Source: Bog-473 sp963721585 (GTDB taxonomy: Bacteria; Actinomycetota; Acidimicrobiia; Acidimicrobiales; RAAP-2). Taken from it: a DNA stretch of 64,000 bases. The stretch covers positions 124,001-188,000 of the forward strand of contig CAVRJN010000008.1 of NCBI GenBank assembly GCA_963721585.1, in the 5' to 3' direction. This document shows positions 1-6,978 of this stretch, in pieces; positions within the stretch are counted from its first letter, which is position 1, and each line of letters starts with the position of its first letter. The translations under genes were made by a program, and so were the position numbers. The notes under the pieces were generated by a model. That model had not been told where the DNA came from. It saw only the letters and a program-made list of their open reading frames with translations, and ran no database searches.

Positions 1-315
1 GCGCCCGCCCCCGGAAGGGGCGCGCAGGGAACGCGCCGGATCGGAGCCGAGGTGACCCTGCCGCACCTGCCAGGAGAAGTAGCAGCGGAGTGCAGCCGCC
101 TTGCGGGCGATGGTGGCCCGGGCCAGCTTCCGCGTCCCGAGCGAGGCGAGGTAGCGCCGCAGGTGCAAGCGATCGACACCCTCGGGGCTGTCGATGTCGC
201 TGCGCGACATCCAGTCGGCGAAGGCGGTGAGGTCGCTCACGTACGCCTTCCGTGTCGCCGCGGCGCGCCCGCCGAGCCAGGCGGAAAACCCCGGCAGATC
301 CCAGTCGGCCGACAC
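1..315 (-). CDS. Tyrosine recombinase XerC/XerD family, N-terminal part (cut by window edge)
   Basis: Reading the minus strand from a GTG at 315 gives 105 codons with no stop before the window edge. The translation has the SAM-like N-terminal core-binding fold of Xer recombinases: an early D-L-P-G-F-S-A-W-L segment, then R-K-A-Y-V-S-D-L, L-H-L-R-R-Y-L-A-S-L, and A-T-I-A-R-K-A-A-A-L-R. This domain grips the DNA; the catalytic R-H-R-Y domain lies outside the window. Such enzymes resolve chromosome dimers, or integrate elements, by strand exchange. The GTG start is supported by a TACGGT -10 box seven bases upstream. Whether it is XerC, XerD or a phage-type integrase cannot be told from this part. 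Confidence 0.8.
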   Translation of the reverse strand, partial: MSADWDLPGFSAWLGGRAAATRKAYVSDLTAFADWMSRSDIDSPEGVDRLHLRRYLASLGTRKLARATIARKAAALRCYFSWQVRQGHLGSDPARSLRAPSGGGR

Positions 316-322
316 GGGGACA

Positions 323-328
323 ACCGTA
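323..328 (-). promoter_or_regulatory. -10 box of leaderless promoter for the recombinase
   Basis: TACGGT lies seven bases before the GTG start at 315, so transcription would begin at or next to the start codon. It matches the TANNNT spacing seen before many starts in this window. Confidence 0.45.
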
Positions 329-412
329 CCGCCCCCACGCAGGGCTTCCTGGGCACTAACGTCGCCCGAGAACCTTCGGGGGGTCCGTTGGGTTCGGTGA
401 AATGGAGGTCCG

Positions 413-2074
413 ATGGTCTCGAGATTTGATCGTCGCTCGGTGCTGCTGGGCGGTGCCGCCGCGGCGGCGGGCGTGGCTGGGGCGGGCGCGCTCGGACCGG
501 GTTTCGACGACATCGCGGGCGCCACGACCAACGGCCCGGGCCGCAACGGGGTCAGCACCAAGACCGCGAAGCACGGCGGCTCGCTGGTGTTCGGGGTGGA
601 TGCCGAGGAGTCGGGCTTCGACCCGACCCAGGCCCGTTTCGACGAGGTCGGGGTCATGTACGCCCGGACGGTCTTCGACCCGCTCACGATCATTCTGGCC
701 AACGGCGACTGGGCGCCCTACCTGGCACAATCCGTGGTGCCCAACGCCTCGTACACCTCATGGACCGTGACGCTGCGCCCCAACCTCGTCTTCCACGACG
801 GTACCCCCTGCAATGGCGCAGCCCTGCAGACCAACTTCGTGGCCCAGTCCAAGTCCCTGCTCACCGGCGTCGTCCTGAGCCCCACCCTCGTGTCGATCAC
901 CCAGACGGCGCCGCTGGCGGTGACGATCACCTTCAAGAGCCCCTGGGTCCCGTTCCCCTACTACCTGGCCGGCGGCATCGGCGGCCAGATCGCCTACGTG
1001 GCGGCGCCGTCCATGCTGTCCAACCCCAACGGCACGACGCACCCGGTCGGCACCGGCCCCTTCGTGTTCAAGGAGTGGGTCCCGAACGACCACTTCACCG
1101 CCACGGCCAACCCCAACTACTGGCGCAAGGGCATGCCGTACCTGTCCCAGATCACCTTCAAGCCCATCCCTGACGAGTCGGCCCGGGCCGAGGCCCTGAA
1201 GTCCGGCACCATCGACCTGATGATCACCGACACGCCGCAGATCATCACCCAGTTCCGGGGCAACAAGAACTACTCCTACATCGACGACAGCACCCACGTC
1301 GCCGGTGAGCCGGACATGAACTGCGTGCAGCTCAACTGTCTCGCCGAGCCCTTCAACGACCCCAACATCCGCCAGGCGGCCGCCATGGCCATCAACCGGC
1401 AGCAGTACGCAAAGGTCATCGACGAGGGGGTGCTCCCGGTGAGCACCGGCCTCTTCGTCCCCGGCTCGCCCTACTACTCGGCCACCAAGTACCCGGCCTA
1501 CAACCCCAGCCAGGCCGCCAAGCTGGTCAAGGCGGCCGCCAAGGCCAAGGGCGGCCCGATCAGCTTCTCCTACGGATCGACCAACTCCCCGGCTGCCATC
1601 CGGGCGGCCGAGTACCTGGAGCAGGCGTGGCAGCAGGTGGGCTTCCAGTGCAAGACCAACATCGTGCAGCAGAACGACACCATCAACAACGCGCTGGCCG
1701 GCAAGTACCAGGCCCTGGGCTGGCGCCAATTCGGCGCGGTCGACCCGGACCTCAACTACATCTTCTGGAGCACCACCACGGTGAGCTCGGGCTCCCTGTC
1801 CATCAACATGGCCCGCAATTCCGACCCGCAGATCGAGACGGCGCTGCAGCAGGGTCGCGCCAGCACCGACAAGGAGGTGCGCGAGGCCGCCTACAAGACG
1901 GTCAACAAGCGCCTGGCCCTGGACCTGCCCTACCTTTGGACGGACCGGGCCGTCTGGGCCGTCATCGGGGACCCCACGGTGCAGAACTTCAACAACCCGA
2001 CCACGCCGCAAGGTCAGGCGGCCTTCGGCATGATCGGTGGCTCCATCTGGCCGACCCAGATCTGGATCAGCTGA
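413..2074 (+). CDS. ABC transporter substrate-binding protein, family 5, Tat-exported
   Basis: A 553-residue extracytoplasmic binding protein of the peptide/nickel/opine (SBP_bac_5) class. The N-terminus carries a twin-arginine signal (D-R-R-S-V-L-L-G-G, residues 6-14) followed by an Ala/Gly-rich hydrophobic stretch, so export folded through Tat is likely. The mature part shows family hallmarks: the F-D-P-L early motif, V-L-R-P-N-L-V-F-H-D-G-T-like strand, and G-T-G-P-F-V-F-K-E-W around residues 210-220. It would capture a peptide-like or other solute outside the membrane and hand it to a permease. No permease or ATPase genes adjoin it, so the partner is elsewhere. A GGAGG ribosome site precedes the ATG. 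Twelve bases separate it from the response regulator, so they may share a transcript. Confidence 0.88.
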   Translation: MVSRFDRRSVLLGGAAAAAGVAGAGALGPGFDDIAGATTNGPGRNGVSTKTAKHGGSLVFGVDAEESGFDPTQARFDEVGVMYARTVFDPLTIILANGDWAPYLAQSVVPNASYTSWTVTLRPNLVFHDGTPCNGAALQTNFVAQSKSLLTGVVLSPTLVSITQTAPLAVTITFKSPWVPFPYYLAGGIGGQIAYVAAPSMLSNPNGTTHPVGTGPFVFKEWVPNDHFTATANPNYWRKGMPYLSQITFKPIPDESARAEALKSGTIDLMITDTPQIITQFRGNKNYSYIDDSTHVAGEPDMNCVQLNCLAEPFNDPNIRQAAAMAINRQQYAKVIDEGVLPVSTGLFVPGSPYYSATKYPAYNPSQAAKLVKAAAKAKGGPISFSYGSTNSPAAIRAAEYLEQAWQQVGFQCKTNIVQQNDTINNALAGKYQALGWRQFGAVDPDLNYIFWSTTTVSSGSLSINMARNSDPQIETALQQGRASTDKEVREAAYKTVNKRLALDLPYLWTDRAVWAVIGDPTVQNFNNPTTPQGQAAFGMIGGSIWPTQIWIS

Positions 2075-2085
2075 GCTGGGGGCAG

Positions 2086-2769
2086 ATGAGCGGGCGCATA
2101 CTGGTCGTCGAGGACGATGAGCGCATCAGGTCCTCCATGCGGCTGGCCCTGGAGGGCGAAGGCTACGAGGTGAGGGACGCCGCGAGCGGCGAAGAGGGCC
2201 TCGACATGTTCGCCGAGTCGCCCCCCGACGTCGCGCTCATCGATCTCATGCTGCCCGGTATGGACGGGTTCGAATGCTGCCGCGCCCTGCGGCGGAGCAG
2301 CGCGGTGCCGATCATCATCGTGACGGCGCGCTCGGACACCCACGACGTCGTGGCCGGGCTGGAGGCGGGGGCCGACGACTACGTCACCAAGCCGTTCGTG
2401 GCCAAGGAACTGGCCGCCCGCATCCGCGCCCTGTTGCGCCGGGCCCGGCCGGCGGAGGAAGAGCCGGGCGCGCTGACCTTCGGCGACCTGCAGCTGCTGC
2501 CGGAACAGGGGGTCCTGCGGCGCCTCAACGGGGACGAGGTGCACTGCACCCGGACCGAATTCCGCCTGCTCTGCGAGCTGGCGGCCAGCCCCAACAAGGT
2601 GCTGAGCCGTGAGCAGCTGCTCGACCGGGTCTGGGGCTACGACTACTTCGGCGACGGTCGTCTGGTCGACGTGCACATCCGCCGCTTGCGCACCAAGGTC
2701 GAGGTGGATCCCGCTGTGCCCCAGCACATACTCACCGTGAGGGGCATGGGCTACAAGCTGGTGCCCTGA
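2086..2769 (+). CDS. Response regulator, OmpR/PhoB family
   Basis: A 227-residue DNA-binding response regulator. The receiver domain has the acidic pair at residues 10-11, the phosphorylated Asp at 53 (A-L-I-D-L-M-L-P-G) and the conserved Lys near 102 (Y-V-T-K-P-F). The C-terminal winged helix ends with V-D-V-H-I-R-R-L-R-T-K-V and a G-M-G-Y-K-L tail typical of OmpR/PhoB. The ATG at 2086 is chosen because it follows GGGGGC and places M-S-G-R-I-L-V-V-E-D-D exactly where family members begin; the open frame extends upstream inside the previous gene. The kinase gene begins one base after its stop, so the two are translationally coupled. With the GerMN lipoprotein next door, the trio resembles actinobacterial MtrA-MtrB-LpqB. 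Confidence 0.92.
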   Translation: MSGRILVVEDDERIRSSMRLALEGEGYEVRDAASGEEGLDMFAESPPDVALIDLMLPGMDGFECCRALRRSSAVPIIIVTARSDTHDVVAGLEAGADDYVTKPFVAKELAARIRALLRRARPAEEEPGALTFGDLQLLPEQGVLRRLNGDEVHCTRTEFRLLCELAASPNKVLSREQLLDRVWGYDYFGDGRLVDVHIRRLRTKVEVDPAVPQHILTVRGMGYKLVP

Positions 2770-2770
2770 C

Positions 2771-4207
2771 GTGAAGCTGGGCATCGGCGCCCGCATCACG
2801 GCCGTCTTCGGACTCGGGGCGCTGATCCTCTCCATCTTGATGGGTGGGCTGTCGTACTTCACCGTGCGCCACTTCCTGGTGGCCGGCCGGGAGTCAGCGG
2901 CACAGCACCAGACCTTCCTCAACGCCAGCGCCGTCCGCACGTATCTGCAGTCGGGCAACACCGCCTACGTGGGGCTGCTCAGCAACATCGACGCCGGGAC
3001 CGACGCCCACTCGGTGCTGTTCCACGGCTCCAAGACCTACGACTCCTCCCTCACCGTCACCGCTGCCGCCATCCCCTACCAGCTGCGCGACGTGGTCATC
3101 AGCGGCACCGCGGCCACGCAGACCCTCCGCACGCCACAGGGCTCGTCCGAGATCGTGGTCGGGGTCCCGGTCCCCTCCGTGCAGGCTGACTACTTCGACG
3201 TGTTCGACCTGTCCGACCTCGACCACACGCTGCGGGTGCTGGCCCTCGCCCTCATTGTCGCCGGCGTCATCACCACCATCTTCGGGATCGCCCTCGGCCG
3301 CTTCGCCAGCACGCGCTCGTTGCGGCCGCTGGCCGTCGTGTCCCGCGCCGCCGGCGCCATCGCCGCGGGCGACCTGGATACCCGGCTCGACCTGGAAGCG
3401 GCCGACCCGGACCTCGAGGGCTTCACCCACTCGTTCAACGCCATGGTCGACCAGCTGCAGGAGCGGATCGAGCGCGAGGCGCGCTTCAATTCCGACGTGA
3501 GCCACGAGCTGCGCTCCCCCCTCACCACCCTGGCCGCATCGGTCGAGGTGCTCGAAGCCGGGCGCGACGATCTCCCGGTGCGTTCCCAGCGCGCCTTGCA
3601 GCTCCTGAGCGACGATCTGCGCCGTTTCCAGCGCATGGTGGCAGACCTGCTCGAGATGTCGAGGGCCGACGCCGGTTCCGGCGACCTGTTCGTCGAGGAG
3701 GTACGCGTGGCGGAGCTGGTACAGCGCTCGGTCGAGGCCGGGCTCGCGCACATGGACGGCCACGGCAACCGCACGCCCCCGCGGGTGGAGGTCGACCAGA
3801 CGGTGCGGTCCTGGCGCGTCGGTGTGGACAAGCGCCGCTTCGAGCGGGTGATGGTCAACCTGCTGGAGAACGCCGACCACTACGGCGGCGGGGCCACCCT
3901 GGTCGGGGTCGGCGTGGCACCGGAGGACAGCGCGCTGGTCGAGATCACGGTCGACGACGCCGGCCCCGGCATCGACCCCCGCGAGCGCACCAAGGTCTTC
4001 GACCGCTTCTACCGCGGGTCGGAATCGGGCCGGCGCGGCACGGGCACCGGGACGGGGCTCGGCCTCGCCCTCGTGGCAGAGCACATGGCAGTCATGCACG
4101 GCGCTGTTCGGGTCGACTCCTCCCCCGAAGGAGGTGCCCGCTTCGTCCTGACCCTGCCGGCCGTCGTCGAGGACGACCCCGAGGGCGCAGGCGGAGGGGA
4201 CCGGTGA
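2771..4207 (+). CDS. Sensor histidine kinase with HAMP domain
   Basis: A 478-residue membrane kinase. A first hydrophobic helix covers about residues 10-30, an external sensor region follows, and a second helix lies near 152-176. A HAMP linker leads to the dimerisation helix carrying the phosphorylated His near residue 245 (H-E-L-R-S-P-L-T-T-L). The ATPase part has the N box (N-L-L-E-N-A-D-H-Y), D-D-A-G-P-G-I and G-T-G-T-G-L-G-L-A-L. It would phosphorylate the adjoining regulator. The start is GTG at 2771, directly after the regulator stop. The external domain is not one I recognise, so the signal is unknown. The gene order suggests an envelope or cell-division stimulus, as for MtrB, but that is inference. 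Confidence 0.92.
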   Translation: MKLGIGARITAVFGLGALILSILMGGLSYFTVRHFLVAGRESAAQHQTFLNASAVRTYLQSGNTAYVGLLSNIDAGTDAHSVLFHGSKTYDSSLTVTAAAIPYQLRDVVISGTAATQTLRTPQGSSEIVVGVPVPSVQADYFDVFDLSDLDHTLRVLALALIVAGVITTIFGIALGRFASTRSLRPLAVVSRAAGAIAAGDLDTRLDLEAADPDLEGFTHSFNAMVDQLQERIEREARFNSDVSHELRSPLTTLAASVEVLEAGRDDLPVRSQRALQLLSDDLRRFQRMVADLLEMSRADAGSGDLFVEEVRVAELVQRSVEAGLAHMDGHGNRTPPRVEVDQTVRSWRVGVDKRRFERVMVNLLENADHYGGGATLVGVGVAPEDSALVEITVDDAGPGIDPRERTKVFDRFYRGSESGRRGTGTGTGLGLALVAEHMAVMHGAVRVDSSPEGGARFVLTLPAVVEDDPEGAGGGDR

Positions 4208-4788
4208 GACGCCGCCTGACCGCGCCGGCAGTGGCGGCCCTGGCGGTGGTGGCCGTCCTTTCCGCAGGGTGCGCCATCCCGACCCAGAGCGCGCCCAGCA
4301 CCATGGCCCCGTCGAAGGTGCCCTTCGACCTCCTGAACCCCCACCCTCCCACCACCACCACGACGACGCAGCCGAAGCCGTCCTCGTACGTCGCCGTCCA
4401 GGTCTTCTTCCTCAATGCCGCCAACGCGTTCACGGCGGTGCAGCGCTTCGTGGCGGCGCCGGCCCCGCTGACCGCCGTGCTCGGTGCCCTGCTCGAGGGG
4501 CCCAGCAGCTCCGATCCGCCGGGGACCGCGACCGCCATCCCCAGCAACGTCCGGGTGCTGTCGGCCACCAAGCAGGCCGGCATCGTCACCGTGAACATGA
4601 ACGCCGCCTTCGAGGCGATCACGGGCGAGAGCATCGAGGAGGCGGTGGGCCAGATCGTCGCCACCGTCGCGATCGACCAGGGGGACACGACGGGTGTCCT
4701 CTTCCAGATCGAAGGGCAGCACATCAGCGTGCCGATCGCGAACGGCTCCCAGGTGTCGGGGCCCGTCTACCTGATCGATTTCGTGTAG
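4204..4788 (+). CDS. GerMN-domain lipoprotein
   Basis: A 194-residue exported lipoprotein. The signal sequence ends in a lipobox V-L-S-A-G-C-A, with the acylated Cys near residue 23, then a Pro/Thr-rich linker including a run of Thr. The body is a GerMN domain: Y-V-A-V-Q-V-F-F-L-N, a L-L-E-G-P-S segment, I-P-S-N-V-R-V-L-S and the V-T-V-N-M-N-A-A-F core. GerMN occurs in sporulation GerM proteins and in LpqB, the lipoprotein partner of the MtrAB kinase in actinobacteria. Here only the GerMN part is present; LpqB's propeller domain is missing. The GTG start overlaps the kinase stop by four bases, strong evidence for one operon and for a role in modulating the kinase from outside. Confidence 0.82.
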   Translation: MRRRLTAPAVAALAVVAVLSAGCAIPTQSAPSTMAPSKVPFDLLNPHPPTTTTTTQPKPSSYVAVQVFFLNAANAFTAVQRFVAAPAPLTAVLGALLEGPSSSDPPGTATAIPSNVRVLSATKQAGIVTVNMNAAFEAITGESIEEAVGQIVATVAIDQGDTTGVLFQIEGQHISVPIANGSQVSGPVYLIDFV

Positions 4789-4825
4789 CGGTCCGCCAGC
4801 CGGGTACTCAATCGGCCGGCAACGA

Positions 4826-5215
4826 TCAGCCGGCGTCCTCGACGTCGCGGCGCCACGCCACGCGCGGCGCGCCCGACCACAGGTGCTCGAGGTCGTAGTA
4901 GTCGCGCGTCTCCTGCAAGAAGACGTGCGCGATGAAATCGCCGTAGTCCATCAGCACCCAGGTGGCGTCCTGCAGTCCCTCGATGCGCACGGGCGTGAGC
5001 CCGTGCGACTCCTTCACCCCGCGCTCGATCTCCTCGACCAGTGTCCGCACGTGGCGTGAGTTCTGCGCGCTGGAGATCACGAAGGCGTCGACCACCCCGA
5101 AGAGCTCGGTCATTGCGAGTACCACCGTGTCGCGTCCGAGCTTGGCGTCCGCCGACTCCGCGGCGGTGGCCACGGCCGGCGGGAGCTGCACCTGTACGTC
5201 CACCTCTGGCGTCAA
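4826..5215 (-). CDS. rsfS: Ribosomal silencing factor RsfS
   Basis: A 129-residue RsfS/Iojap homologue. It shows the family core: V-V-L-A-M-T-E-L-F-G-V-V-D-A-F-V-I-S-S-A, N-S-R-H-V-R-T-L-V-E-E-I-E, W-V-L-M-D-Y-G-D-F-I-A-H-V-F and E-T-R-D-Y-Y-D-L-E-H-L-W. The factor binds ribosomal protein L14 on the large subunit and blocks subunit joining when nutrients are scarce. The start is taken as the TTG at 5215 because it overlaps the stop of the upstream small gene in a TTGA; GTG codons at 5203 and nearby are alternatives. It is the last gene of an LLM-oxidoreductase/nadD/small membrane protein/rsfS run, the usual nadD-rsfS neighbourhood. Confidence 0.9.
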   Translation of the reverse strand: MTPEVDVQVQLPPAVATAAESADAKLGRDTVVLAMTELFGVVDAFVISSAQNSRHVRTLVEEIERGVKESHGLTPVRIEGLQDATWVLMDYGDFIAHVFLQETRDYYDLEHLWSGAPRVAWRRDVEDAG

Positions 5216-5415
5216 TGCAGCAGCTCCAGCATCCCGACGGTGAAGGCGAAGGCGAAGGCCAGGATGGCGCCGGCCGCCACGGCCCAACGCCGGCGGGAAC
5301 GTCGCGCCACCATCAGCTCCGCCCGACGATCCACGCGTCGCTGCACCCGGTCGGGTACCACGTTCACACGGGGGCTTTCCGACAGCTCCGTCCACCCGGC
5401 CGGCATGGCGCTCAT
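5212..5415 (-). CDS. Small single-pass membrane protein between nadD and rsfS
   Basis: A 67-residue protein whose N-terminal half is polar and rich in Arg (a R-R-S-R-R-R cluster near residue 40) and whose C-terminal half is one hydrophobic helix, roughly residues 44-64. The positive cluster ahead of the helix predicts a cytoplasmic N-terminus. Its ATG directly adjoins the nadD stop, and its stop overlaps the rsfS start, so it is embedded in the operon and probably real. I do not recognise a family. In many other actinobacteria the slot between nadD and rsfS holds a LytR-CpsA-Psr gene; this short protein takes its place here. Confidence 0.6.
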   Translation of the reverse strand: MSAMPAGWTELSESPRVNVVPDRVQRRVDRRAELMVARRSRRRWAVAAGAILAFAFAFTVGMLELLH

Positions 5416-6030
5416 TCAAAGCACAGCGTACAGAGCGCGGCGGCTGATGCAACGGATGACGGCTTCGGGGACCATGCCCTCGACCTGACGGCCCTCCGCC
5501 AGAAGGTCACGAACCTCTGAGCTGGACACCGGCACCTGCGGACCGTCGACCCGTTCGGCCCGCCAACCTGGGGGAACGGCCGCCGCGGGGCCGGTCGGCC
5601 GGGAGACGACGGCCAGGGTGACCAGCCGCCGGAGGTCCTGGGCGCGGTGCCAGTAATCGAGATCGGGGACAAGGTCGGCTCCCACCACCAGGTACAGGTC
5701 CACGGGGTGGACGCCCTCGTCCGCCAGGATCTCCTCGGCGGTGTCCACCGAGTAGCTGGGGCCGCCCCGGTCGATCTCGAGCCGGCTCGCCTCGGCGCCG
5801 GGGATCTCGGGCACCATGGCCTCGACCAGAGCGAGGCGGTCCGCCGCGGGCGAGACCGCCCGCTGGCCCGACTTCTGCCAGGGATCGTTGGCGACGACGA
5901 GCAGCAGACGGTCGAGCCCGAGTTGCGCGATGACGGCGCGTGCCGCGGCGACGTGCCCGGCGTGGGGCGGGTCGAAGGTGCCGCCGAAGATCCCGATGCG
6001 GACCGGGGGAGGGGACTCAGGTGCCGGCAA
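5416..6030 (-). CDS. nadD: Nicotinate-nucleotide adenylyltransferase
   Basis: A 204-residue NadD, which joins nicotinate mononucleotide and ATP to give deamido-NAD in NAD synthesis. The nucleotidyltransferase signature is at residues 16-26 (G-G-T-F-D-P-P-H-A-G-H), and the second motif near the C-terminus reads V-S-S-S-E-V-R. The W-Q-K-S segment and G-A-D-L-V-P-D-L-D-Y-W are also typical. The ATG at 6030 gives a 14-base overlap with the upstream oxidoreductase; an internal GTG ten codons later would still keep the active-site motif. Length matches the family. Confidence 0.94.
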   Translation of the reverse strand: MPAPESPPPVRIGIFGGTFDPPHAGHVAAARAVIAQLGLDRLLLVVANDPWQKSGQRAVSPAADRLALVEAMVPEIPGAEASRLEIDRGGPSYSVDTAEEILADEGVHPVDLYLVVGADLVPDLDYWHRAQDLRRLVTLAVVSRPTGPAAAVPPGWRAERVDGPQVPVSSSEVRDLLAEGRQVEGMVPEAVIRCISRRALYAVL

Positions 6031-6946
6031 GTTCGGCGATCACCGGGGCCAGTGCGTCCATCTCCGCCTCGTGCACGACGATGTAGCTGAAGCCGAGCTC
6101 CTCCCGGCGGGCGCGCAGCAGTTCCGTGATCTCCTCGACCGTGCCGATGAGCGCGAGCGGCGCGGACCGGAGTTGCTCCGGCGTCAGGTCGAAGAGCGGC
6201 GCCAGCGAGGCGACGACCTCGGCGGCGTTCGGGACGACCTGCACTGCCACCGTCCAGCACTGCAGCTCGAGATCTCCGGCGCGCCCCGCCGCCGCGTCCC
6301 GGACCCAGCGCACCCGGTCGGTGTACTTCTCGACGAGGGACTCCGCCGCCACCTCGGGGCCGATGTGGCCGGCGTGGAGGCTCGGGACGATGCTCACGAT
6401 GTCGGCGAACTCCCCGGCCAACGCGAGGACGCGCCGGCTCCCGCCGCCTATCACCAGCGGCGGGCCGCCCGGCGTCGTCGGCACCGGGGTACCGGCGGCG
6501 TCGGTGACGCGGTAGTGCTCCCCGGCGAAGGTCGCGCTCCCATCGCGCCACATGGCGCGGATGATGGCGAGACTCTCCGCCAGGCGGGCGACCCGCACCG
6601 AGGGCTTGTCCATCGGGATACCCGACTGCTCGTAGTCGGTGGTCATCCAGCCGGCGCCGAGGCCGAACTCGAAGCGGCCGCCGGTGACGATGTCGAGGGT
6701 CGCGGCCTCCTTGGCCACGAGAACCGGATGACGGAAGTCGTTGTCGAGGACCAGGGTGCCCACCCGCAGGGTCGTGGTCGCCTCCGCCGCCACGGTGACC
6801 GCGACCATGGGGGCCCACTGGTCGTCGAGGTGGTCCGGCACGTAGAGCGTCGAATAGCCCAGGTCCTCCGCCTTCCGCGCCAGATCGCGCCACGCAGCGG
6901 GGGATGCCGCACCGGACGCCTGGAGGGCGAAACGGAAGGCGGCCAT
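6017..6946 (-). CDS. LLM-class F420-dependent oxidoreductase (TIGR03621-like)
   Basis: A 309-residue luciferase-like TIM-barrel oxidoreductase. It has A-E-D-L-G-Y-S-T-L-Y-V-P-D-H early on, the V-G-T-L-V-L-D-N-D-F-R-H-P strand, T-L-D-I-V-T-G-G-R-F-E-F-G-L-G-A-G-W and a P-L-V-I-G-G-G-S-R-R cofactor segment. These match the F420-dependent branch common in actinobacteria; the substrate is unknown. The ATG at 6946 is fixed by a TAGGAT -10 box eight bases upstream. It heads the nadD-rsfS operon and is divergent from the DAHP synthase gene, with only 32 bases between the two starts. Confidence 0.85.
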   Translation of the reverse strand: MAAFRFALQASGAASPAAWRDLARKAEDLGYSTLYVPDHLDDQWAPMVAVTVAAEATTTLRVGTLVLDNDFRHPVLVAKEAATLDIVTGGRFEFGLGAGWMTTDYEQSGIPMDKPSVRVARLAESLAIIRAMWRDGSATFAGEHYRVTDAAGTPVPTTPGGPPLVIGGGSRRVLALAGEFADIVSIVPSLHAGHIGPEVAAESLVEKYTDRVRWVRDAAAGRAGDLELQCWTVAVQVVPNAAEVVASLAPLFDLTPEQLRSAPLALIGTVEEITELLRARREELGFSYIVVHEAEMDALAPVIAELAGT

Positions 6947-6954
6947 GGGAGGCG

Positions 6955-6960
6955 ATCCTA
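6955..6960 (-). promoter_or_regulatory. -10 box for the LLM oxidoreductase operon
   Basis: TAGGAT sits eight bases before the ATG at 6946, giving a leaderless or one-to-two-base leader transcript. It shares a 32-base divergent interval with the -10 box of the DAHP synthase gene. Confidence 0.5.
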
Positions 6961-6966
6961 CGGCGT

Positions 6967-6972
6967 TAACCT
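6967..6972 (+). promoter_or_regulatory. -10 box of leaderless promoter for DAHP synthase
   Basis: TAACCT lies exactly six bases before the GTG start at 6979, the geometry expected of a leaderless actinobacterial mRNA. Confidence 0.55.
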
Positions 6973-6978
6973 GTTGCG

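Noticed and set aside
758..2011. 417-codon minus-strand open frame
   Set aside because: It lies opposite the substrate-binding protein gene, reads as Gly/Val/Arg-rich low-complexity sequence and matches no family; GC-rich third positions create such shadows.
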